This document shows positions 21,515 through 33,945 of a stretch of DNA of 64,000 nt, one piece after another (position 1 is the first letter of the stretch; each line of letters starts with the position of its first letter). The position numbers and the translations under genes are program-made. Below the pieces are notes generated by a model. The model had not been told where the DNA came from. It did no database searches and worked only from the letters and a program-made list of their open reading frames with translations. The stretch is from Aphanomyces cochlioides (taxonomy: Eukaryota; Oomycota; Saprolegniomycetes; Saprolegniales; Verrucalvaceae): positions 2,790,001 to 2,854,000 of the forward strand of contig JAHQRK010000004.1 in assembly GCA_019828595.1 (NCBI GenBank), read 5' to 3'.

Positions 21515-22693
21515 ATGTGCCAAGGGCGTCCATCGAAAGCGACGGTGCTGAAAGCGTCAGGATACCGCAAAGTGGACGGAGCACCTGAGCCACTTCCGTT
21601 GGAGCCCCCGCCATTCACGCTCAAGGATCTTCGTGCGGCGATCCCAGCGCATTGCTTTGAACGTAGCTACATCAAGAGCTTCTACTACTTGTTTGAAAAC
21701 TTGGCGATCTGTGCTGCGCTCTTTGGCATCGCGTTGTACGTGAACTCGCTGGAATTGGCTTACCCAGTCAAAGCTCTCGCATGGATTACGTATTACTTTG
21801 TCCAGGGCACGTATTTCACGGGCATCTGGGTCATTGCGCACGAATGTGGACACCAAGGGTTCACGGAATCGGAATATGTCAACGATGGCGTCGGCATCGT
21901 CCTTCACTCGCTCCTCTTTGTGCCATACCACGCGTGGAAGATCACCCATCGCCGCCATCACTCCAACACCGGAAGCTGCGAAAACGATGAAGTGTTTGTA
22001 CCCAGCACCCGTTCTCAAATTGCGGCTGATCCTGAACACAACATCTTGGAAGACTCGCCTTTGTACAACTTGTACAAGATTGCCGTGATGCTTCTCGTCG
22101 GCTGGATGCCCGGTTACTTGTTCTTCAACGCCACCGGTCCATCCAAGTACGAAGGCCAGCCAGTATCGCATTTCAACCCTTACGCGGTCTTCATCTTGCC
22201 CAAGGAACGATTGAGTATCTGGTGGAGCAACATCTGCTTCCTTGCCGCTGCATACTTGCTTGTGTCGGCTACCATGACGTATGGCTTCGTGAACCTGTGT
22301 AACTTCTACTTGGCGCCTTACATGGTTTGCAACGCCTACTTGGTCACCATCACTTATCTCCAACACACCGATACGTTTGTGCCACACTTCCGCGGTGACG
22401 AGTGGAACTGGCTTCGTGGTGCTTTGTGCACTGTCGACCGTTCGTTTGGCTCGTGGATTGACGGTGCGATCCATCACATTGCTAACACGCACGTGACGCA
22501 TCACATCTTTTCCAAGTTGCCATTCTACCATGCTGCGGAAGCGACGAACGCGATGATTCCACTTTTGGGCGACTACTACCTCAAGGATACCACGCCGATC
22601 CCGGCTGCTCTCTGGCGTTCCTTCACGAACTGCAAGTTTGTCGAAGACGATGGCAACATTGTCTTCTACAAGAAGAAGATCAACGACAAGTAG
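21515..22693 (+). CDS. FAD2: Delta-12 fatty acid desaturase
   Basis: A 392-residue intronless ER-membrane desaturase that would convert oleate to linoleate in phospholipids, the entry step to polyunsaturated fatty acids. The three diiron His boxes are intact: HECGHQ (109-114), HRRHH (145-149) and HVTHH (326-330). Hydrophobic pairs flank the boxes as usual. The start at 21515 was chosen because MCQGRPSK...GYRKVDGAPEPLPLEPP is the normal N-terminus of oomycete Delta-12 enzymes; the frame is open further upstream to 21299. The AHECGH first box and overall match favour Delta-12 over Delta-15/omega-3, though paralogues of the two are close. A 396-codon open frame on the opposite strand is a shadow. 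Confidence 0.93.
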   Translation: MCQGRPSKATVLKASGYRKVDGAPEPLPLEPPPFTLKDLRAAIPAHCFERSYIKSFYYLFENLAICAALFGIALYVNSLELAYPVKALAWITYYFVQGTYFTGIWVIAHECGHQGFTESEYVNDGVGIVLHSLLFVPYHAWKITHRRHHSNTGSCENDEVFVPSTRSQIAADPEHNILEDSPLYNLYKIAVMLLVGWMPGYLFFNATGPSKYEGQPVSHFNPYAVFILPKERLSIWWSNICFLAAAYLLVSATMTYGFVNLCNFYLAPYMVCNAYLVTITYLQHTDTFVPHFRGDEWNWLRGALCTVDRSFGSWIDGAIHHIANTHVTHHIFSKLPFYHAAEATNAMIPLLGDYYLKDTTPIPAALWRSFTNCKFVEDDGNIVFYKKKINDK

Positions 22694-22926
22694 TGGATGC
22701 GACTGTTGCAGTAACCCAACATGACTGTTGTTACTTTTGGTTGTCAATCAGAACAAACCTTGTTTTAAGAACAACTTTATCTAATATTCCCTGATTTTAG
22801 TGACACAGACTGAGGAATTACAGCTTGAAATAGTGTTTTCACCAACGCTCATGTCCTTATACCAAGGTAAAGAGTGACATCCAAAATAAATAATTGAACA
22901 TAAAATATATTGGTAATTGCAATAAA

Positions 22927-25900
22927 TTATTGTTGGTGGCTACAGTGATCGGCAGGGTTGACTTCCGTCTCAAGTTTGATGACCATGGCAAGCAGCACGT
23001 CTTGGACTGCAGCCTCATCCACAGTCTGCTTTCGTCGTTGTAGTCGTCGACGCCGTCTTTGCCAGCTCGCTATCACAAGACTGGCAACGTGGAGCTGAAT
23101 TGGCCCACTTGGCGTCATTTTTGTCAAAGTTTCGTTGCCCTTCTTGTACCGCCGGCTCCAGGCTTTGTAGTAGTCATTCGTGATGCCCAGCTCATTCAAA
23201 GTAGCATTTAGCTGCTCAAACATATCAGGATCTCCCTGCAGCACAAGAGTTCAATCATCAAATGCAGCCGTAACTCCATCTACCTGGCTCACCGAGCGAA
23301 GGGCAAGAGCTCGAGGGACGTCGCGGAAGTGGACGTATTTACCATCGTAGATCATAATGCCTGTCATGCCTACGAAGATTTTACAACTCCTCTAGCTCAA
23401 TCAAAGATGAATGACAGTACCGAGTTCTTTTCGCACGCGGTGAAATGTGTAGCCGGGGAGCCCTTGATATCCAAACGGTGGTCGCATGCGTCTCAAAATG
23501 GCCGTGAGCTCATCCAGCTCAATCCTGCAAGTGCCTTTCGGGTCGTAGTCAGCCCACATGACTGCAAACTCATGCAGATCGACAACTGCACTTGATGTCG
23601 CAGCGTCGGCATCGGCGACTGCATCGACGAGAATACCCGAAAAGAGATTCAAGCCGATGTAGCCGACAATGAGCTCGAAGAAGTACATGTACGGCACAAT
23701 GACCCATGAACCTAATGGACAAAAGAACTGTGAGAGCAACCGAGAGGGCCGTCGTTACCGCATCCATTCAGTGGCACGCAGCCCTCAAAGTCGTTGAAGC
23801 CGCACATGGACAAGTTGAACGTCGGGTCGAGACATTTCGGGTTGGTTTCTGGCGCGACTCCGTAGACTTCCCACATGAAGTTATCCCAGTTTTCGCCCGT
23901 GGAGAACCCAATGAGTGTCTGCAAGGCAAGCCAGAAGGAGCGAAAGTTCTGATGCGAGTTGAGCAAGCCTCCCGTGTAGCTCACTTTGGCAAAGAGCTGC
24001 ACCCCGACGGCTGAAAAGATGTAGTACATGAGCATGAGCAGCCCCGTGACGTTGGCTACAGCTGGCAGGGCGACGATGATCGTGTCAAAGAGCATGCGCA
24101 TGAGCTTGGCTTTGTTGATAAGCCGCAAGGCGCGGCCGACGCGGAAGACGCGGACGACCATGGAGCCACCTCCAAGATTGAACTTGTCCGTCGTCACGCA
24201 GAACGGCAGAATCGTCGAGACGAGCGTAATGCACAGAATGAAGAAGTCGAATCGATCCCATCCACGAGCAAAGTACTGCCGAAGGCCCAGGGCAAAGATT
24301 TTCATCCCTGCTTCCATGAGAAAGACGAGGGAGAAGCCGTAATTGACGCCATTGAGCACGACGTCCATGACGGGATGCTGGCCGTAGTACGCGATCGCCA
24401 GCGCCACCGTGTTGAAGAGAATCGCGACCGTGATGTACAGGTCAAAGAGTTCGTTGTGGACAACGTCAAAGACCCACTGGCGCATCGGCGCCTTTGGTCG
24501 TTTCACTTTCCGCAGCGGCTCGATCGCAATGAGCTTGCGTTGGAAGTTGACCCATTTGATCTGGTCGTCCGTGAGGAAGCCGCCGTACTTTTCACGGATA
24601 AAGCTGTCGCAGAGAATGCCCAAGAAGAGATTCGTCATGAAGAACGCACAGCAGATCATGAAGGCGACCCAGAAGAGCAGCATGATCGGCGCTTTGTTTG
24701 GAATCGGCTGGCTATCGATCCCCGTGCAGTCGACGGCAGCAAACGCAACGTTCGCCCAGCCTTCCATCGTCGTCAGCTCGTACAAGGAGCCCATGGCGAT
24801 GATGACATTGTCAAAGCTCTGAGGAACGACAGGCGTCCACGTCATCCCGCTGAAACAAAGGCACATTTGCTTGGATGTCGGCACAAAGAATGGATTCGCA
24901 GCCTCGTCGTCGGTGAAGCCGCACGTTGAATTCCACACTGCACCAACAACAGCTTGAGTCGCGGGCGCCATGTCTTGCCACGCCTTGGGGAAGGTCATGA
25001 CGTCCCAAGTTTGAAGATCTGACATGGAGTAATTCCCGCTGTAGTCTCTCGGGAACCATGGCGGCGGCGGGGAAAAGGTTGCAATGTCGAGGTAGTCGTA
25101 CGGACTCAACGAGCATTTGTTCATACCTCCTTGGTAGAAGAGCACGGCGACGATGCCAAACATGAAGAGCGTGAACGTGAGGAAGAGCAGCGCTTTGCCA
25201 ATGTCAGGAATGCACCGGAACAACGTATTCACGACGACTTTGAGCTGTGGGAGTTGGTTGATCACGCGGAGTGGCCGCAGCGCTCGGAGACATCGAAAGC
25301 TTCGAATCACACCAAAGCCACCGCTGCCTTGAGGACTCCACGCCAAGAGCGACACGGTTGCAATCGCTCCGTCCAAGAGCTTCCATGGATCACGGGCGTA
25401 CTTGATAAAGCCATTCGCCATGAGCTCGACGATCGTTTCGCCGGCAAAGAGGACGGCAAAGACGCGATTGATGTCGTCCATGAAGATGCCCATGCCTTCG
25501 TTTGGATCTTGCAGCGGCGTCTCGAACGCCGTCACGATCGACGCCGTGGCAATCGTGATGACAATCCCAGTCGTCCAGTACTTGGACCGCGTCAACTGAA
25601 GACAGGCATACCGCAACGGGCTCTGCTTCCTCAGTCTGTACTCACTCAGCCGTACGATCGGTGCCGCCGACGAAAGTTTCTCGCCCGTGTTGAGTTCGAG
25701 ACGACTGACGCTCCGCTCCAAGTAGCGCATGCGAGAGAGCGACCTCTTCATCTCCTTGGACGCGCTCATTCCCGTCGTTTCGACTGCATCCATGACAGAG
25801 TTGACCGTGATGGCTGAAAACATGTTCATGACGATCCACACGCCCAAGACGATGATCGAGATGAAGTAGAATGGGGAGATGGCGCCCGCGACAAGCCAGC

Positions 25901-28240
25901 CGTCGTACATGATCGACGGCCAGTTGTCGTACGTGATGATCTGGAAGACCGTGAAGAGCGCCGCGTCGATCGTGTCGAAGTGAGAGCGATGGCGCCACAG
26001 GAGCGGGAGCGATCCGTTGTTCTGGATCGGTCGGTTCGCACTGTCAAAGTAGAACTTGTTGGCAAACAACTAGAGCGGCATGAGACGACAGAGGAACAAC
26101 TTGGGGACGTACCTCCATGCCCATGAGCGCAAAGACGTAGACGAAGACGACGAGGAAGAAGATAAAGTTGACAAACTCGCTCATGGTCCGAGCAATCGCG
26201 AGCATGAGACGCTTGAGTGGACGATACGTCTGGGCCAGTTTCACCGCGCGGAGAGCGCGCAACGCGATGAACGGGTTGCTCTTCGACACGGACCCATCGA
26301 TGAAACCTGGCGGATCGTGGATGACATCGGCGACACCGATAATGATCGAGATCGAGTCGAAGAGATTGAAGCCCGACCTAGAGAAGCATCCCGTACAATG
26401 ATGACGTCCAGAGCGAGACGTACTTGCAGTACTGGAGGATTCCTTGCGCCCACATGTTGGCCAACATTTCCAGAACAAAGAAGAAGAGACAACCGAACTG
26501 GACGACTTCAAGGCTGTAGGACGTGAGCCACGTTGGCATCGGGTGCATGTGGAGGGCAAGGGAGATGATGTTGACAAGCGTGAAGAAGAAGCTCACGATG
26601 CGGAACGCAGGGGTCGCAAGGAGCCAGCAGAGAAAGCCGCGGCCTCGTTCAACGGACGTTCCCACGGCGGAGCTTGCGATTTGAACTTGCAGTGCTTTCG
26701 ACCGGACTTGAAGCTCTCGAAAGGATTGCACGGGAAGCACACGGTAAAAGAAACCCAGACGTTCGAGCGGCGGCTCAGCGGTCGGCGGTCTACGCGGTCG
26801 TGAGGAAACAAGATCGTCGTCGCCATCGTGGCTCACGCTATCTCCCGTACGTCGCCCGCCGATTTGGACCCTTCAAACGCAGACACCATGATGGCCATGT
26901 TGATCTGGAGCAAGAAGCACATGCCGACGAAGACCATCGTGTTGAAGTAAATGCCCGCGCCGACGTATGAATAGCTGTCTTGGGTCTACGAGCATCATCA
27001 AGTCAGATCGAGACGAGAGGACGCACATTTTGCGTCAGTTCCATCCATCCTGATGCTGTCACGGTCTGGAAGACGATCACGATGCTCGTCCCGAGGTCGT
27101 CAAACGTCGTCAAGCCAAAGTTTAAGCTCGGCGTGAACTCTGGCTCGGTCATGATGGAGAACATCTTGGTGCCGTTGACGACAATGTCTTGGAAGCGAGG
27201 GTTCCCCTTGGAGTCGTAGTTGGAGCCACAGGTCGACGTCGACGGACACTGCCGGCCGCCGCAATATTGCCCCGAATCATTCGGATCCAATGGCCAGAAA
27301 CAACTCTGCGGCGTTGTCCAGATCTCGTCGACGCTCGGCCCGCACTTGTACGCGTGTGGATTCGCGAGCACCTTGTCCAGCCACGCTGCATCTGGCGGGT
27401 AGACGTAGTCATGCGTCGCGTCGTTGGCTGTGAAGTTGAGTCGAATTGGAAACTCCGTGGCGCGACATCGTCCATGGAATGTCCCGGACCAAATGCCCAT
27501 GCCGAGAATGGCGAAGACCATGTAGCTAAAGCAGAGCAAGATGGCGACATTGGCCAGCGCCGGAAGCGCCGACAAGAGTGAATTCACGAGCGTCTTGAGT
27601 CCTGGAAACGACCGAAGGGTACGCAGCGGGCGAAGAATGCGCAAGCTCCGGATCGCCGATATGCTCGTGTTTTCATGGTAGATGAGGATCACAATGCTAG
27701 AAGAGAGAGACGACATGAGAAGAAGAACGAGAGACGACGGCGGCAAACCCTGAGACGATCACGACAAAGTCCAAGACGTTCCAGTTGTCGGTGAAGTAGG
27801 AATTCCGTCCCGTGACGCCTTGCGCGACGACGCGCATGGCCGCTTCGACGATGAAGATGTAGAGCGTGACGTTTTCAATCTACAACCAAGACGATCGTCC
27901 ATGCTATCTGTGTCGGCAAGTGTACCATCGAGACGACGGAAAAGCGGCGGTCGATCTGGCCGGACGGCATGTTGTAGTTGGCAAAGCTCATCGCGAACGT
28001 GTTGATCAAGACCGTGACCATGATGAGCAAGTTGAACCACTGGTTGTCGATCAAGTACATGCACAGGCGTCGGAAGCGGTTCTCGATCGTAAACACGCCG
28101 AGCGTGCACAGCGGAAACTACAACAAGAAGCGCGTTAGCACCGCAAGCAAGGAGAGCCGTACGTTGTTCGGGTTCAAGTCCGACGGCCGCTTGTGCGCGT
28201 TGGAGCTGTCGACCAGCACAGGGCGAACCACTCCAGTCAT
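22927..28240 (-). CDS. Four-domain voltage-gated cation channel, gene 2
   Basis: Paralogue of the gene at 11601, about 1,600 residues, opposite orientation. Exons read from an ATG at 28240: 28163-28240, 27926-28118, 27749-27879, 27027-27696, then further exons, with a long uninterrupted exon from about 26,050 to 23,740 covering the end of domain II to domain IV. S4 helices: IRSLRILRPLRTLRS, FIALRALRAVKLAQ, FRCLRALRPLRVI, VRVFRVGRALRLI. Pore loops TASGW, TYDNW, TTMEGW and STGENW give the same S/D/E/E ring. The tail has an EF-hand-like segment (DYDPKGTCRIELDEL) and a basic IQ-like stretch (WQRRRRRLQRRK). One splice in the I-II linker (about 26,835-26,881) is the least certain. Introns interrupt at positions equivalent to gene 1, showing origin by duplication. 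Confidence 0.9.
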
Positions 28241-28503
28241 CTCGCGTCTCCCGTCGACAAACTTTAGAGAGGCGCTTCGAGTAACTGCAGCAGCCACGTT
28301 TGAAACCGTTTCATGAAACTGGCAGTTACAGCCGTTGCGATGACGTGGCACGCTCCAAAGCGCCGTAGGACACAGATGTCCGTCCGACTTGCATTCTCCG
28401 TTGGACAGCCACAGAATGATGACCGATCTGAAAAGATCCAAGCGGCGCTGTCCGTCCATGCAGAGTGGCTTGAGGGTTGTTTCATTCTCGAATCTGCCAA
28501 GCC
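28241..28503. other. Divergent intergenic region
   Basis: About 260 bp between the starts of channel gene 2 (-) and the small membrane protein (+). Probably shared promoter; no specific motif recognised. Confidence 0.3.
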
Positions 28504-28920
28504 ATGACCAAGCAAGACAAGCACGACGCGTTCCCAGTCGCGACGACTGTCTCGGACGAAGCGCATTACGTCTTGCGACCCACGACTCCGGCGGAAAACA
28601 ACGCCGGGGAAGTCATTGACCCCAAGCCGGAGAGCCAAGGACTCTTTGCGACGGCACTCTCGACGTCTGCTACCTCGTTCGCGCTCATCATTGTCTTCAC
28701 CACGGCGCTCCTCTTTGACATTTTCATGTTCGTCTTCTTGATCTTTGGCTTGTTCTCCGGCATTGGCCTCCTCCCCGCTGCGTGTGTTGGCGTGATTATC
28801 CTGAGTTTATTCAAGGCGTTGATCCGCCCCCTCGCCAAGCTTGACGAGATGCTCTTCGCGCAGAGAAAAGCTCTCTACGACAACTTGTTTGAACGTAAAC
28901 TTGCCCACTCGACCGTGTAG
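28504..28920 (+). CDS. Small two-TM membrane protein, unknown
   Basis: A 138-residue intronless protein. Residues 1-45 are hydrophilic; two hydrophobic segments follow (SFALIIVFTTALLFDIFMFV and IGLLPAACVGVIILSLF, about residues 58-100) with a short GLFSG turn between, and a charged C-terminal helix (KLDEMLFAQRKALYDNLFERK). I do not recognise the family. ATG at 28504 has good context (gccATGa) and no better upstream start is in frame. Confidence 0.6.
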   Translation: MTKQDKHDAFPVATTVSDEAHYVLRPTTPAENNAGEVIDPKPESQGLFATALSTSATSFALIIVFTTALLFDIFMFVFLIFGLFSGIGLLPAACVGVIILSLFKALIRPLAKLDEMLFAQRKALYDNLFERKLAHSTV

Positions 28921-29533
28921 TTTCCATAAGATCTTCACAAAGCATTTGCATTATGTATCGCACTCCATCTCTCCGATCAGCTGAGCCTCGCCCGCCTTTG
29001 GCTTCCTAAGTTTGCTAGCGCCATACACTGAACACTGTCCACCTGAGCCACATATTCTACGATGCATTACGTGTCCACGGGAGCACACGGCGGTCCAGCT
29101 GCTAGCGTACCACATACAACAAGGCACCAACAATCCAAGCAGCCACACGCGATCTCTTGCATTCCGCAGCGCTGATCAACTCATCCAGAGGGCAAGGATA
29201 CGAAGACATTCCCCAAAATCTGCACCGCTCAATCCTCGCACCCCATATGCCTGCGTTTCTGGACCTTTCGGCGGAGACATAGCAACTCATACAACGTACA
29301 CGACGATAAACTCACACGATTGGAGTGCCTCAGAAAGCCAAGTAGACTTTTTGCGCTCGGGACGTCCTCCGCGATCTTTCCCATGCAGTCTGAATCTTTA
29401 TTGACGATGCAGGGATAATGAAACTCAGGAAAGGAATATGATTGGCTAAAATAATTGTTTTCATGGATTTTGATTGGCTCATTGATTCAAATGTCCCATC
29501 AGAAGACACACATCAGCCAACAACTCAACGACC
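28921..29533. promoter_or_regulatory. Intergenic region with two GATTGGCT boxes
   Basis: About 610 bp before the QueH gene. GATTGGCT (reverse CCAAT box) occurs at 29440-29447 and 29472-29479, 86 and 54 bp before the start codon. Short open frames in the rest show nothing recognisable. Confidence 0.4.
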
Positions 29534-30555
29534 ATGGCGGCGGTGCATCAACTAAGCGCGGCCGAGATGCCGCAAGACCGCGACGTGCTCAAGTACGTCC
29601 AACTTCGCTACGAAGGAGAGAATGTCTTTGCGACGGAAGACGATATTACGGACGACGAGCGAGTCTTGCTCCAGTACACTGACACGCCTGCACCTCGTTC
29701 GAAAGTCTTGCTTCATAGCTGCTGCGCGCCTTGCAGTGGTGCAATGATCGAAGAGATGCGATTCCTCATGGATTTGGACGTCACGATCTTCTTCTACAAC
29801 CCGAATATTCATCCCCGCAAAGAGTACGAGATCCGAAAAGAGGAAAACATCAAGTACGCCAAGAAGCACAATATTCCATTCGTCGACTGCGATTACGACT
29901 CGGAATCGTGGTACAAACGCATGGTCGGCTTTGAGCTCGATCCTGAGCGTGGCATTCGTTGCTCTGCTTGCTTTGATATGCGTATGGAAGTCACAGCGGC
30001 GTATGCTGTCAAGCATGGCTTCAAATACTTCACAACGACGAATGCAACGTCTCGTTGGAAGGATGAAACGCAAGTCAACTTGGCTGGTGTTCGCGCTGCA
30101 GCTCTCTACAACAAGCGCGGTATGCTCTCTTGCAATTGATTGTTTTCACGCTTGCCGTAGAAAACGATGATCTCCAATTCTGGGTGTACAACTGGAAGAC
30201 CGACGGGATGACCCGCCGAAAGTACCAAATTTCCGTCGACGAAAAGTTTTACAAGCAAGAGTACTGTGGCTGCTCGTACTCGCTCCGTGATTCCAACATT
30301 TGGCGTGCGCAGCAAGGGATTCCGAAAGTCAAGATTGGCGGCGAAGTTGCTGGTCTTGGCACGCGCTACTTTGAAGACGTGGACGCCGACGAAGCCGAGG
30401 AATCGCAAGAAGTCGTCGATGCCTTTTTCAAAGACGCGAACCAGCACTTTGGCGATTCGAAGCGCGAAGCCAAGTACAAAGTGGCGCTGCAGAAGTCGGA
30501 CGTGTTTGCCGGCCGGCTCAAGTCTGGGGAAGACGTCTCGCTGAACAATTGGTAG
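29534..30555 (+). CDS. queH: QueH-type epoxyqueuosine reductase (DUF208)
   Basis: Exons 29534-30119 and 30161-30555 give 326 residues. QueH reduces epoxyqueuosine to queuosine in tRNA, the last step of bacterial de novo queuosine synthesis, using iron-sulphur chemistry and no cobalamin. The family cysteine motifs are present: HSCCAPC (Cys63, Cys64, Cys67), RCSACF (Cys143, Cys146) and YCGCSYS in exon 2. NPNIHPRKEYEIRK and TTNATSRWKD are also typical. Residues 1-55 are a eukaryotic extension and the last ~70 residues are acidic and non-conserved. Eukaryotes normally only salvage queuine, so this gene probably came from bacteria; the intron shows it is settled in a nuclear genome. Whether it still acts on epoxyqueuosine is unknown. 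Confidence 0.88.
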
Positions 30556-30674
30556 ATCTCCATCTCGTGGGCTGTTCTCCCATGATGATGCTGAATTAAC
30601 TACATAACCCCTGCACCCCTGAGTTCGAAAAGTCGCGATCTTCCGGATACAGAACCTTCCATGTATTTTGCAGA

Positions 30675-31062
30675 ATGCCTCCAATGCCGCCGATGGGCGA
30701 TCCCGTCGCCGACGGTGGCGGGGAAAACCAGCCCGTGGTTGAGCGCCGTATGCCAAAGATCACACTGGTATGCGTGACGAGATCCTTTGTTGTCGTTTGA
30801 CGGACTTGAATAGATGCGGGTGGAGATGTCAACCGCGATGAAAGACGAAGCAATCAACCACTTGGGCGAATCGCTCGCGACGAACGTGATTGAAAAAGAC
30901 ATTGCAACGGACATGAAGAAGTTCTTTGATCAAAAGTACGGCCCGACATGGCATTGTATCGTCGGCAAGGCATTCGGCTGCTCCGTCGCGTATGACACAC
31001 AGTACCTCCTCTTTTTCCGCATGGATCAACTGTACATGCTGCTCTTCAAATCCACCGAGTAG
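30675..31062 (+). CDS. Dynein light chain LC8-type
   Basis: Exons 30675-30767 and 30814-31062 encode 113 residues. LC8 is a homodimeric hub of cytoplasmic and axonemal dynein and of many other complexes. The LC8 core is clear: EAINHLGESLATN, KDIATDMKKFFDQKYGPTWHCIVGK-type centre, and VAYDTQYLLFFRMDQLYMLLFKS end. The first 25 residues (MPPMPPMGDPVADGGG) are an extra Pro/Gly-rich leader. LC8 normally ends in FKSG; here it is FKSTE. Confidence 0.92.
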
Positions 31063-31272
31063 TTGTCGCCACGCACCATGATTTAGTAGTGTACATGTAT
31101 AATCGGATGAATAGAGCTTTGTCTAGCTGATTGTGTCCTCTGTGACACATCAAGAGTGCTCTTAAGGTGTGTCGTTTGCAGGGCATGAAGGCTCTCTGTC
31201 GTAAAAAAGTCAAAATCTTCAGAATGCACAAGCAACAAAGGATGCAATTATGGAAAAGAACAAGCGACTAGC

Positions 31273-33945
31273 TCAGGCTTCAGCGGACTTGTAGTGGGAG
31301 AAGGCGTGCTTCTTGGCCGGTCCATCGACGTACGCAAGCAGCTCGTCACTCATGTAGTACGTTCCAGTGGCTTTGTTGACGCTGCAGTCTTCGCAAAAGC
31401 ACAGCAAGATCGTATCGATCGTCGTTTCATACACGTCTAGGAAGAACGACGCGATGGCAAACGAGAGTACGCCACACACCAAGAGCGGAAAGACGGGACT
31501 ACTGATCTGGTCCAAGTTGTCGGTGAAGAAGGACGGCAAGCCCGACGGCGGGTTCGAGATGAAGAGGAAGAGCATCAAGCACGAGAAGGCCGTGATGAAG
31601 ATTTTCCCGAGCAAGATAAGGAACATTGACACGACGCTGACCGTCGCGACGCGCGCCGCGTTGGCCAAGAGGAGCTCGAACGATTCCTTCATCGCGCTGC
31701 AGAACGACGACCCTTTCATCGCGACCATAATATACGCGTTCCTAGCGTGCCACGTCACGACAATCCAACGACTCATTGCGTGGACGTACTTGTTGAGGAA
31801 CTTCATGCACTTCTCAAAGCACCAGAGGCAGCATTTGAAGGCGCACATGGCCACTTTGACGACCGTGCTGTTCTGCTGCGCTGACTTGAGCTTCTGATCA
31901 ACGTATTCGAGCACCAAACGCGTGAATTGAATGATCGCAATGACCAACGACCCAAACGCCATCGAACCAATGTGGTAGCGCAGCGTGCGGTAGAACGAGC
32001 TCAAGATCGGCACACGGCTCATGCTCTAAGAAGAGGATTACTCCACGACAAGTCCATCGACTCTTACCGATTTGTTGAGCGTCCAGTAGTACTCGCAGAC
32101 GGCTCCAGCCATCGTGGTGTAGCCGACAGCCTGGAGGAACTGCGCTGTCCAGAGAAAACCTACAAAGAGCTCATTAGCGACCGACGAGAATGCATGGAAA
32201 TCGTACCGAAGACATGGTAGATGAGGAGGTAATTGAGCACATTGTCGTCTTGGAGAGCGTACTGGGCATGAGAAAGACCTGTGGCATTGCCGACCGTGTC
32301 GAGGACATTCGTGGCTGTGATTTTGCCAGACGTCGCCAAGAAAGCCGCCGCGATGATCCAGTAGATAATAAACGCCGTGACAAAAATAACAGGCACGATG
32401 GGGAAGAAGACAAGGAATGGCATGCGCCCGATCGCTTTCGACGCTTCACGAATGATCCCCACGGCGATTTTAATCCGAGAGCACATAAAGATGAGCACGA
32501 GCAGGACAAGCACGTCGACGCCCATGAAGATATACGCCGCATACGTCCAGTACTTGACTTGCGCTTGGGCAAACGAAATCGCCGCCGACGCTGACACAAG
32601 CCCGCCCGTGACTTGATCGATTGCAGCTTGACTCAAGCCCGTCTTGGCCAAGTTGGTTGCGATCATGCTGTTGTCTACAAGAAGAAACAGCGTTAGAGCA
32701 CCGTGCAGTGTCTCGACTTACTGAGAAGTTCGCCCTTGTACGCCAGGAAGAACGTCGTGACGAGAAGGATCGCGACGACGAGCAAAACGGTCAACCAGAC
32801 GAAGAAACCAGCGCAGTAGCGAAGACACAAGAGCCACAGAAAGCCCAAGATGAGCGAGACCAAGACGCCACAGATCAAGATTGGAATCGATGCCTTCTGG
32901 ACGTCGCCGATCCACTGCGCGATCATGAACCATCCCGAGTAGAGCGAGTCAAAGATCGGCGACGAATTCGAGCTCGATGTCTTGAGAGTTTCTTGTTTCT
33001 AGCGCCCAAGGTCAGTTCGAACTGCTAGCTACCATGCAGATAACTTACTGTTTGAAGGTTCATGCACGATGGCATGTTGACCGACGCGTACTTGGTGCAC
33101 CCTGCAGCGCCGCAGTTGAAAAACGTGGAATTCGGACCACACATGGATGCATTCGAGCCCGCGACGCAGTCATCGACGCACCGCACCGAGTTGATTTGAG
33201 TCGTGGTTGGGAGCTCAAGGCACCGAAAGAGAACTAGAGAATGGCAAGTCACGTCAGAGCTAGGATGACAACGTGTCTACCGTTGGAGGTATTGACAAAA
33301 ATCTTGAAAGGAGATCCTGACGTTGTGTCTTCGGCGCCAGAAGCGTACGGTTGACTAGACGTCGCGACGACATCTTGCCCAGCGTACGTTTGCAGCGCAT
33401 GGATGTATTGTTGGGTGCCATTGGCGCCGTGGCTGGATGGACACGCAGCGACGCAGACTCCGTAGAGTTTCTTGAAATTGGCCGGATCCTTTGGATCGAA
33501 CTTTGGATCGGCTGCCATGGCATTCAAATCCTGCGCCAAGCGAGGATATGCGAGATACTTGTACGCGGTGAGATCATAAGGCGCTTGCGTGCTTGGCGAC
33601 GTCCCGGTCGTGCCGCAGATCCGGCCTTGGAAATCCATGCCGTACGCCAAGCTACACAGGATTCCATCAACATTTCCAACATTGTCGCTTGCCGTACCGT
33701 TCCGGCTTGCCGCGGGTGAAAGCGATGATCGAGATGACAATCATGCCAATCCAAAACACGACAAAGAGCAACGTGCAGAGGAGATCCGTGCATTTGCGGT
33801 TCGAAGGTTGAAACGACGCCCCTTGATTGCCCGTGATCGCCTTCTCGTTGGCAGTTTCTTGCTACAAGATCCAAGTCAGTGCGGTGCTCATGGAGAGTCG
33901 CTCGTTTACCCGCTCGACAATCGGCTTGCTTGTCTTGCTTCCCAT
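31273..33945 (-). CDS. Choline transporter-like protein (SLC44/CTL family)
   Basis: A multi-pass membrane protein of seven or so exons, start ATG at 33945 (MGSKTSKPIVER). N-terminal CTL signature: CTDLLCTLLFVVFWIGMI, then RGKPERLAYGMDFQGRICG. A large Cys- and Asn-glycosylation-rich extracellular loop follows, with NCGAAGCTKY-type Cys pairs, then about nine more TM segments and the conserved C-terminal domain (FLDVYETTIDTILLCFCEDC...YYMSDEL). The family moves choline, and in some members other amines, across plasma or organelle membranes; the substrate here is inferred. Last exon 31273-32022. Confidence 0.88.

Noticed and set aside
21557..22747. 396-codon open frame antisense to the desaturase
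   Set aside because: Shadow frame of a strongly codon-biased gene; no domain and many Val/Arg/Asp from reverse complement.
23712..28619. Long plus-strand open frames over channel gene 2
   Set aside because: Charged, Arg/Asp/Glu-rich shadows of the hydrophobic channel read in reverse.
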